From contig JACSVZ010000004.1 of NCBI GenBank assembly GCA_014706295.1, positions 14,332,484 to 14,396,483 on the forward strand: a stretch of DNA of 64,000 nucleotides. Direction: 5' to 3'. This DNA is from Lycocorax pyrrhopterus obiensis (taxonomy: Eukaryota > Chordata > Aves > Passeriformes > Paradisaeidae). A program made the position numbers and the translations under genes. Of the stretch, positions 24,430-33,443 are shown in pieces. The first letter of the stretch is position 1. The number at the start of each line of letters is the position of its first letter. The notes below the pieces were generated by a model that was not told the DNA's origin, searched no databases, and saw only the letters and a program-made list of their open reading frames with translations.

Positions 24430-25498
24430 GAAAGAAATAGCAAAAGCAAGAGATACTGCTATGTGTACACTTCAGTGCCTGCTGAAGTTATGGAGGAGAT
24501 TATTCTGGGAGCTATTGAAAAACACCTGAAGGACAACGCAGTCATCGATCGTAGCCAGCACAGCTTCAGGAGGGAAGCCCTCGGCCCTGTGCTCGTCCAC
24601 ATCTTCATAAATGACTTGGATGAAGGACTGGAAGGGATACTGAGCAAGTTCACAGATTATACAAAACTGGGAGGAGCTGTTGACTCCTTTGAAGGCAGGA
24701 GAGACCTCGACAAATCAGAGAGCTGGGCAATCACCAACCCTATGAAGTCCAACATGGGAAAAAGTGCTGGATTCTGCACCTGGGATGGGGCAGCCTGGAA
24801 GGTATAGACAGACTGGGGAATGAGATGCTGGAAAGCAGGACCTGGGGGTCCTGTTTGATGGCAGGTTGAACATGAGCCAGCAGTGCCCCGGCAGCCAGGA
24901 GGGCCAACCCTGTCCTGGGGTGCATCAGGCACAGCATCACCAGCCGGGCAAGGGAGGGGATTGTCCCGCTCTGCTCTGCACTGGGGCGGCCTCACCTCGA
25001 GTCCTGGGGGCAGGTCTGTGTGCCACAGTGTAAGAAAGACACTAAACTACTAGAGAGTGTCCAAAGGAGGGCAACAAGGATGATGAAGGGCCTTGAGGGG
25101 AAGCCGCGTGAGGAGCAGCTGAGGGCACTTGGTCTGTTCAGCAAGAGGAGACTGAGGGGAGACCTCATTGCAGTTACACCTTCCTCGTGAGGGGCAGAGG
25201 AGTGGCAGGCACTGATCTCTGTGGTAACCAGTGGCAGGACCCGAGGGAATGGCCTGAAGCTGTGCCAGGGGTGGTTTACATTGGATATCAGGAAAAGGTT
25301 CTTCACCCAGAGGGTGGCTGGGCACTGGAACAGGATCCCCAGGGCAGTGATCACAGCACCAAGCCTGACAGAGCTCAAGAAGAGTTTGGACAACACTCTC
25401 AGGTACATGGTGTGACTCTTGGGCAATGTCCTGTGCAGGGCCAGGAGCTGGGCTCGATGATCCTTGTGTGTCCCTTCCAACTCAGCATATTCTGTGAT
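24430..25498 (+). repeat. CR1 LINE, 5'-truncated, degenerate RT
   Basis: This is the longest CR1 copy in the window. It enters in the RT domain (YTSVPAEVMEEIILGAIEKH, from about 24471) and runs to the 3' terminal ATTCTGTGAT at 25489-25498. A continuous frame survives to 24807. Within it the peptide jumps from SQHSFRRE directly to ALGPVLVHIFINDLDEG, so the RT segment in between, which normally carries the first catalytic aspartate, is lost in frame. The catalytic FADD box reads FTDY. Downstream, the C-terminal region is broken by frameshifts and stops, and the 3' part matches the subfamily of the 14.7 kb fragment. CR1 spreads by target-primed reverse transcription; this copy cannot encode an active enzyme. 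Confidence 0.95.
24451..24807 (+). pseudogene. CR1 ORF2 reverse-transcriptase remnant
   Basis: This is the coding remnant inside the CR1 copy: about 119 codons of RT palm sequence with an in-frame internal deletion after SQHSFRRE (near 24575) and with the catalytic motif FADD changed to FTDY (ILSKFTDYTKLGG). An intact CR1 ORF2 is around 900-1000 codons, so most of the protein is absent. The open frame begins slightly upstream (24364) in non-CR1 sequence, with no start context worth noting. The call is certain as CR1-derived and also as non-functional. Confidence 0.9.
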
Positions 25499-27636
25499 GT
25501 CAGGAGTGAGTCCTTAATGCCTGTTTAGGTACAATATCTTTTCATGGCCTTAAAAGAGCAGCTCTGGAGAGCGGTGGGCGCTGCTGCCATGGCTTGCAGG
25601 CCACCTCTCCCTGCTGCTGGCTCCAGGGGACAGTTGCCTGTTCACCCAGAGGTCACAGCTCATAAGAGCAGAGAAGCAAATCCAAGCTCCCAGCACAGCT
25701 CTATAGCAAAAGGGGCAAATGACCTCCTAACATGTTAGTGGTGGGGGTACAGAGGGAAAGCAGGGCTTGCTTTTACCCAGCCCATACTGATTGCACTGGG
25801 TGCTGAGGTCTGGGATTTGGAAAGGGCACTGAAAAGGCAGGAATAGCCCAGAGAAAGGAAGGAAGAACCCCAAAGGGCACAGGTGATCCTGGAAGGTGGC
25901 TCGGTTACAGCTCATCTGCTGTCATGGAGGACTCTAACCCAGCACAGAAACGTGGTAGACTAAACAAGAAAACCAGTCACTGTGGCTGTAGGGCAGAGGA
26001 TGGAACCGATGTTCCTCCCTGCCTTTAACATGTCTGGAAGGGGCACTGAATTTACCTAGACAGTAGACACCTGCAGCTTTGGTGTTCAAGTTCCCCAGAT
26101 CATAGGCAGCCCAGCTGTGTGGCCAGGCTGCACTTGGGAGACCAGGCCCAGCAAGGGACCTTTTTTGCAAAGCCAAGTCTGCTCCTCTCCAGCAGCACTG
26201 AAGGGGAAGGTGCTCAGAGGCTGCTGAACCAGACCATCTAAAATACAGCAGAGCCTTTGGGGAGCACGAAGGGCAAAAGGAAAAGGAAAGAAAGAAACCA
26301 CTAAACCCTAAAAAAATAACTTCCCGCCCTCACACAGAAATCGAGACTGCTGAATACCAGATTTTCAGCATTTCTGCGTTGTTTTGCTATGTACTGCCTT
26401 GTCATTTGTAGCAGTCAGTGTCTCTAAGGAGAAACATCTCTGCCATATGCAGGTAGCAGAGAGCCTGTGCCCACCTGCCAGAGGGCCACTCCACCTTTGT
26501 GAACCCTTTCCAGCTCCAGGTCAAACTGAACACATTTCCTGAATCCCTGCAGAAATGAGGGGCTCGGAGCAATTTGCACGTGCCTCCCCCTCCCCACAAC
26601 AGCATCCTCCAGACCCACGCCTCCTCCAGTCGAAGTCACTCCCTCTCCTAGCAGGGCAATCCCCTTGCAGATCCCAGGGATGATTAAGGATTTTGCCAGA
26701 GGATGAAGCAAAGCCCACTGTGTCCCACCTGCTTCCCCTCTGCAGGATGCCCCTGTGCTGAGAGCTCCTCACCACCACTGCCAGGCCTCCTGAGCCACCG
26801 GCACCGAGGAGAGACAGAGTAAAAGGGATCCCATAAAACATCCTCTCCTGCTCTGCTAGCCCAGCCCCTTCTATGGGAACTCTTGCCTTAGGAAAGCTCC
26901 CTCCATGTTTTCAGTTGAGACTTGCCGGTGCCTCTTTTATATCCTTTTTTTTTTCTTTTCCTCCCCCCTTTCCAAATATTTGTTTTTATGAGCTTCTTGT
27001 TGAGATCATAAAATACTGAGTTGGAGGACTATAAATTCACAAGGAGGTATTCTTTGAAGAGAGCTTTTTTTTTCCTTACAATGAAAATGATAATAATAAT
27101 AATAATTTTTTTTTAAATCCCCATTCCTCCCTCTCTTGCTAACACCCTCCTGTTTTGCAGCGCAGCGTGTTTGTAAGGATCTGGGCCCTTACATCTCATT
27201 TTGCCTCTTAGATTTAGCCAGAGCAGGGTTTTGCCGCCTGGGAACCACAGATAGAGGTGAGCTGTGGCCAGCCCTGATGTCAGGTCTTGGGCCCAAGGAA
27301 AGCAATTTCTTCTGGAGTTTTGCAGAGATAACAGTTACCTGCTCATGCTGTGTCCAGCTTCTTCCACAGCCATGTTAGGAAGCACAGTGCAGTCAGCCAG
27401 AGCTGAGGATGCAGGATCATCACCTTCTCATCTGGAAGCCAAAGACACTTCATGGAGAGATCGCCACCAGGCTGCTGGAGGATGCTGAAAAGCCCAGCTC
27501 TTTTCCCCCCTCACACACGGTGGTAATGTCATGTGTCTCCCCCAGAGTCACAGCTGTGATTTAACCCAGTGCTACAACTACCCCACATCCATCCAGGACA
27601 GCCTGGGGTGCCCTGCACCTTTCAGGAGCATCCTTG
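25499..27636. other. Unique sequence without recognised gene
   Basis: No gene recognised. There is a 32-base pyrimidine run at 26942-26973 and an ATA microsatellite at 27088-27106. Frames up to about 106 codons overlap on the minus strand at 26.4-26.8 kb without family resemblance. Confidence 0.55.
27088..27106 (+). repeat. (ATA)n microsatellite
   Basis: About six ATA/TAA units followed by a T9 run. Confidence 0.85.
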
Positions 27637-27670
27637 GTTTTGCAGGTGGGGAAACTGAGGCTGGGAGACC
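27637..27670 (+). repeat. MIR core-like fragment
   Basis: TTTTGCAGGTGGGGAAACTG and the following AGGCTGGGAGA match the highly characteristic MIR/CORE-SINE core word order. Only about 34 bases are recognisable, so this is either a very worn SINE remnant or coincidence. Confidence 0.4.
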
Positions 27671-30215
27671 TCTTCTGCTCCCCTCACTGCCCTGCTCCAG
27701 GCTCAGTCTGCCGCTCACTCCCTGGTGGGTTTGTGCCAACTGAGTCACGTCCTGCCCGTGGCAAGGGAAGAGCTGAGGGGGCACAACTGACTCTCTAAAT
27801 AAGGAACACTCTGCTGGGATTTGGGGCACTATTAGCTAAATCTTGCAGCCTTTATTCAATCAGGCCTTCAGCTGAGAGGCATTCCCAGCGTGCAGCCTTA
27901 ATTGGCCTATTTAAGATCAGCCAGGCCAGCTGCCCGGGCCAGCTGAGTCAGCAAGGGAGCGCGGGGGGCTTTCCCCCATCTCTGTTAAGGGAGAGAGTCC
28001 CATCTGCTCCTGGGGCTCTGCAAACCTTGACTTGCCTCCAAATTAACCCCAAACTCCACCGATGGCACGGGAACTGTGGCTGCTTCCATAAGCTGCCTGG
28101 TGGCTGCTGTACGCTTTGGCTCACACAGGAGAGCAGGGCAAGGAGCGCCTGGCTTCCAGCCCTCTGACCTTGGATATCTTCCTGGCCTCTCCCTGTCCAC
28201 TGGTTAAAGAAGGGATTTGCAAGAAGCAGGACTGAGGGCAAGATTTCTGCAAGGCAGATCCCCTGGTCCCCCATTATGGCTGCTTCTTTTAAAAGCAACA
28301 ATTGTGCACAGGGAGGAGGAGGAGGAGGAGGAGGTCACATGAAGGATGCCTGAAATTCTTTCCAAACCACAGCCATTTCTGACCCATCAGAAATTTCCCC
28401 ACTTACTCTGGCCTGTGAACTCTGGAAAATGCAATTAAAAGAGAAAAAGCAGAGGCCCCAAACCTCTGATTCGGGCGGGCTCTCTGACATTCATTAATGA
28501 GGCCAGCCTTACACGATGCTGATTCAATAGGAGCGACTGTCTGCTTCCAGCCCCGGTTCATCAAAAGTTCATCACTTCTCCCTTCCAACAGAAACCCGCC
28601 TGAAATTTGTCCTGCCTTCACAGAAGTTAGGGGAGCGCCTCTTGTAATGGTTTAATGTGACTGAAATTGCCATTTCCTGGATTGACAATGGACATGAGCA
28701 GCCCTTGATGTGTATGTACTTATATATATCCACTATAACTTCCCCCATATAGCATCTTATCTCTGTATCTGGATGCACCACCCAAAGCCTGGCCAGGTGA
28801 CAGCAGGCAACTGTGGCTCCCACCCCAGCAGGAGCCAGCTTTTCAGGGAAGGCACAGGACAAGCTGCCAGTGTCACCAGAGCTGGGCCAGCAGCTTCTGG
28901 GCACGTTGTCCGTCTGTCCTCCGCCCACGTGCCAGCAAGCAGATCCTGACACCACCTCTCTGATTTGTTACTTGATATTTGGTTCCTGCCCTGGACTCAC
29001 ACAGCTGCAGACACATGGCCACCTCCGAAAGCGTTGGTTTTAACTGTGGAGCTCATTTCCAGCAGTAGCAGTGGTGGAAAGCAGTGGCAAAAGGAAATGG
29101 GGAGGCATGAATGGCTCCAGCATGTTTGGAGGTAGCCCTGGGCTGATGATGGGTCTGGGCAAGAGGAGATAGAGGAGGATAAATGGCTTTGGAGTGTTTG
29201 GAGGTAATCCCAAAATAATAGTTAAAATATTATAAAATTAAGCTAAGCCCTTGGGGTCAAACAGAGGGGCTACACTCTCGAGAACAGGTGACTTTTATTG
29301 AGAGCAGTCCACCCATTCCAGGTGGACCTAGCCAGCTTCTTTCCCCAGTAAATCTGCCCGCTACCTGCTGGCTCCCCAGGCCCGTCCGTGGCAGGAGAGG
29401 CTCCCGCTGCTGCCGCAGGTCACACTGTACAAAGCTCACCACTTGATCCCCGAGGTAACATTACCCTCCTCTGTTTAATACCATTAAGCAAAACTACCTG
29501 CGTGGGGCCACCTGTGCAACCAGAGAACTTCCCATGGCCTCGTGCCAGGGTGTCTCCTTCCAGCCCCGACCCGCCGCCAGGGCGGGAGGGGGACAGTCTC
29601 GGGAATGATCCAGGGCTGGGCGTTGCTCCAGCTGCTGGTGAGGCGAGAGGAGCCCCACCTGCTCCAGGCCTGCAAAGGGCACCGATGATGCAGGGGGTTG
29701 TGCACCTCTCCCCGAATCCATGGAATGACCCCCTGGCCTGCCTGGCACCACGAGGATGGGCGGGATGACTTTTCCAGAGCAGTCAGTGGGACCTGATTTT
29801 TGCGGGCAGAGTCCACATGGAAGAGCCAGGTGATTGCTCCCCACGTGTCAGCGCTCAGGAGAGCGCCCGGCTGGCTGTGCCTCTGTGCTCCTCTGCTGAG
29901 GGAGCTGCCTCTCACCACGGCCCTGGCAGCTCCTCCCTGAGCGGCCTGAAATGCATCCCTTCAGACCAGAGGCATTTTACTGCTTTCAGTGGGGAATAAC
30001 AGAGATGAGAAAGCAGAGTGTGGATGGGATGAGGCCCCGTGCCCGAGCCCTGGTACTTGGTTTCCACAACACAGAGATGCCGAAGCCTGACCATTATAAT
30101 CAACGGCAATATTGCTTCCTTCAAGATCTGGTCCAGTGCAAGGCTAAAATCTTGTGGGAAGAATTTATTTTTAACTCTCCCACCATACCAAAATTACAGA
30201 GTTTTTAAAAACCAA
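27671..30215. other. Unique sequence with possible regulatory stretches
   Basis: No gene recognised. A (GGA)8 microsatellite is at 28311-28335. The stretch around 28400-28620 contains the perfect palindrome TCATTAATGA (28491-28500). A GC-rich, mildly CpG-enriched patch lies at about 29320-29960, but not at CpG-island density. Two degenerate copies of an ATGGCT...TGTTTGGAGGTA word lie about 72 bp apart at 29110-29215. Confidence 0.5.
28311..28335 (+). repeat. (GGA)8 microsatellite
   Basis: Perfect GGA trinucleotide repeat of eight units between GTGCACAG and GTCACATG. Confidence 0.95.
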
Positions 30216-30232
30216 CCCCCCCCCCCCCCCCC
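30216..30232 (+). repeat. Poly(C)17 homopolymer
   Basis: Seventeen consecutive C residues flanked by AAAACCAA and AAAAATG. Long C/G homopolymers are rare and sequencing-error-prone, so the true length may differ. Confidence 0.95.
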
Positions 30233-30387
30233 AAAAATGAGTCTAACATTTCCGTACTTCTCTGTATTTCAAAGCACAGAATTAAAGCTGTTATGGATTT
30301 GAAAAATGGAAACTCACTCAACTTGGAGCCCACTGGCTGGTTTCTACCCCAAGTTCTCAGAGCAGTTTTTAAAGGTGATTGAGCAAC

Positions 30388-30505
30388 AACCTCTGTTTTG
30401 CAGATGGGGAAACAAATCACGTTTTGGATAAGCATTTAAAAGCTAGTCAAGCAAAGGCGGTAGCAACATTGGAAAAGCCATCCATGTCTCCTGACTTCTC
30501 CACAG
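30388..30505 (+). repeat. Possible MIR-like relic
   Basis: CTCTGTTTTGCAGATGGGGA followed by AACAAATCACG, later CTAGTCAAGCAAAGGCGGTAGC, and finally CATGTCTCCTGACTTC follow the general order of a MIR SINE (core, tail, TCTGACTCC end). Divergence is high and the call is tentative. Confidence 0.35.
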
Positions 30506-33217
30506 ATTTGCCGCCCAGGGACTAAACAAGCAAAATAGATCTCAAACCAATCATGAGATCTCATGAGAGAATGCAGAAAACTCAGGTGAGACACCAGTTA
30601 AAAAAATGCTGAATTGTACCCACCACAGTGTGCAGTTAAAGCGATTAATTCCTTCCATGGAGAGAAAAAAACGGTTTTGAAGTCTGTGGCTTTGCAGACA
30701 GATTCCTCGCCATGAGAAAAGGTGCCCTGCCTGGTAGGATGGTCTGGGGAGCAGGAGATGCCAACAGTGCTACCCAGGGTTGAGTGGAGGAGGCTGACTG
30801 GGTTAAAACACTGTGTCAAGGGTAGGGCTGAAATTGGGGAACTTTTGTTCTTAATTTGCCTGGGTTTTTATGGAAAAGTGTTGTGTTCAGAGTCCAGCTG
30901 CAGCTTTTTAGGTGCAAGAAATTATTTGGACTCCCAGCCAAACAGAGAGCACATGACCTGTGGGGATGGGGAGCTATGAAAACAGAGGGGGAAAGCTCAT
31001 GGTGGCTATTTGGGACAGACATCTATCCGTAACCAGGGTTTTCAAATTCAGCTTGTGCCTTCCTCACCTCACAGCATTTCTCTGTGTAGCTGAGGTATCT
31101 TTTAAAAGGGCTCCCTGAATTGCAAGGAACGCTAATGTGTATTTAAAAGTGATTTCTCACAAGCCACTGGAGGGCTGTTGGGGCAGGACTGGCTGGAAGG
31201 AAGGCTAAAGGCTCCCAGCTATCATCTCCAGGAGCTCAGGTTCTGGTTTTTCAAGTCCCTTGCATGGAAAGTGACTTTCCAGAAGTATTTCACTCTTCAA
31301 ATGCTTGGTGTTGGCTGACTGTGCAGCCCCGTAATTCAGGGCAGGGGTAGGGTACCATGGCTTCACAGGAAACATCCCTCAACACACACATCCCACAAGT
31401 TTGTAGCTGGTAAGTAGTCAGGACTGCAAAAAACAAAGAGTGAGCCCAAACAATTCTACAGCACACAGTTATATTTTCATTTACAGCAGCTTGGCTTTTT
31501 TTTCTTTAAACATATTTCTGTCTACAGCCATAATTGGATTTGCTGGGCCTAGCAGCTCAGTGCCAATCATGTTTCCATGGAGAAAACAGTAGGTCCAGCT
31601 CCTTCTCCCGTGTACTCTTATCTCCAGCTCCCTTGGAGGCACTGCCTTTGTCACTGCTCAAGAAGCACCCTTGCACTGAGGACAGGAGTCCCAGGGAAAC
31701 AATCATGAACACAGAAAAATAATCAGGAACATAGAGACACGGTGTGCTCACAGCATCCCAACAGCCTTGGATGTGGGTTTGAGGCATCTCCTTTGTCTGC
31801 CCTGCCGGGAGCAGGCAGACAGAGCCCCAGGAAGCAGGGCATCCTACAGAGCCCAGGCCTCCCCAGCTCTGCTTGAACCCCTCTTCAGCACCAGAAAGTA
31901 CCCTCTGCCACAGAACATGCAGCCAGGGGTTGAAGGGCTTACAGGAGTTTACACTCCTTTCTCCTTAGTCTGGGCACTCTGTCTCTTCCTGCTGTAGGGT
32001 CTAGTGGAAAATGCTCACTGCAACCTCCACACATCATTCAGGCCCCTCTTGGTGTTCACTTTCATGTGCACCATCATATGAGTGAAGCTGCCCTTCATCT
32101 TAGAGGTGGAGCTGCCAGGAAACCATGGCCACGCCCACCCCCATCTTTCACACCTCATTGCTGATGAAACTGGGCTTTGGGAATTCTGGGGGGACCAGCT
32201 GGCATCCTCAGCCTGGTCTGCTCTGCACTGCCTCAGGAAGCTGCCCTTCTCTGACCTGTGCCACCTCATGCTCCTGAGAGGTACCCACAGATGGAGTGGG
32301 GCTGGCAAAAGCAAGGCAGCCTGTTCAGGGCTAAGGGTGGCTCACAGCTGTGCAGGCTCCCTCCTCCCTCACCTCCCAGCTTCCTCAGGTTACCCTGGCA
32401 AAATTTCTTCAGGTGCACCAATCTACAGTCCATGGCTTGCCTACGTATCTGTTGAGAGCTGCCTATACCCCACCACTGCCCATGTTAGACAGATCCCAAA
32501 AAGCTCTTACAGGGAAGCTTTAGTGCCTGTGGCACAGTGGGAGGAAAAGGCACCCTCCTGCCTGTGAGACAGGGAGAGGACACAATCTGCTGGGAGATTT
32601 TTCCAAAGCCAAGGCACAGCAGTGGTCTCACAGTTTTGGGCATCCTGCACCCCACAGCCTCTCCTTTTGCTGGCAGTCGCTGCTTCCCAAGCCACCTTTG
32701 CTGCCTGGCTGTGCAGCCGCTGCTACCAGTGCCAGGCAAAGGGTGTAATCAATGGTAAGCAGGCTGCATTTTAATTACCCTTTATATAATGCAAACGTGA
32801 CTGCATTAATAATCCTCGCAAGCCATGAGACCGTCTTACACAACCTTTAATTACTCAGGGAGCTCAGCATTTTCCATTGTCGTACAATTAGCTTTATCTC
32901 CTATTATCTCACCGGGCTGCCAGGCCCTGCAATACAAAGAGAAGCACTTTCTGCAGCTTCATCCAAGCCAGGCATCTCAAAGCTTTGTACCTGCTCCAAG
33001 ACAATCATGTTTCCTCCCCTTTATTTCCTCAGAGCAGAAAGCCAGAACATCACCCAAACACGTTATTAGTAAGTGCATATGCACAGGGTGGCCTCCCCTC
33101 CAAAAAATCCCCACCTTTGTGGTGAGAGGGTTATTCCCACACAACTATCTGTATTGAAACAATAAAAGATAAGAGTATTGAGTGCTTGACGCATTGCATG
33201 GGGCCAGACCCAGCAGA
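30506..33217. other. Unique sequence, with an enhancer-like AT-rich part at 32740-32930
   Basis: No gene or transposon recognised. The part at about 32740-32930 has clustered TAAT/ATTA words (TTTTAATTACC, GCATTAATAATCC, CCTTTAATTACTC, GTACAATTAGC), a composition typical of vertebrate developmental conserved noncoding elements. Conservation cannot be judged from one sequence. Confidence 0.45.
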
Positions 33218-33250
33218 GTGCTTAAGAAGGGGAATAAAGCTCTTAAGCAC
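33218..33250 (+). other. Perfect 10-bp inverted repeat (stem-loop)
   Basis: GTGCTTAAGA (33218-33227) and TCTTAAGCAC (33241-33250) are exact reverse complements separated by 13 bases that include AATAAA. It lies just outside the donor of the exon-like frame at 33275-33443. It could be a paired homeodomain (NK-type) binding site or an RNA hairpin. Function is unknown. Confidence 0.75.
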
Positions 33251-33274
33251 ATTTTCCCATTGACTGGAGCTTAC

Positions 33275-33443
33275 CTTTTATTAGGCGCCGAACACGAGCG
33301 TAGGGGTGTTTGCAGAAACGGGAATTAGGTTCTGACGTGACATCCTGGATCAACCAGATTTTTCCAGTGGCTTCAGCAGCAGTAGGAAAAATATTACTCA
33401 TCAGCCTGTACCAGAAGCTGTCCTCCTTCATGGGAATTGGCAT
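33275..33443 (-). CDS. Candidate first coding exon (169 nt), product unknown
   Basis: On the minus strand an ATG at 33443 (second in-frame ATG four codons on) opens a frame that runs to a consensus splice donor (AAAAG then GTAAGC; last exon base 33275). An in-frame TAA lies two codons upstream of the first ATG, so if coding it would be an initiating exon. The peptide has a natural-looking composition (KEDSFWYRLMSNIFPTAAEA, then SRFCKHPYARVRRLIK) with no signal peptide and no domain I recognise. No convincing promoter was seen upstream. The alternative is a conserved noncoding element or a chance frame. Confidence 0.25.

Noticed and set aside
29105..29215. Tandem duplication with ATGGCT...TGTTTGGAGGTA in two copies
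   Set aside because: Only about 35 bases per copy are similar and with many mismatches; it is too weak to call as a repeat unit.
29320..29960. GC-rich stretch as a CpG island/promoter
   Set aside because: By rough count the CpG frequency is only about half of that expected, and no first-exon structure is seen.
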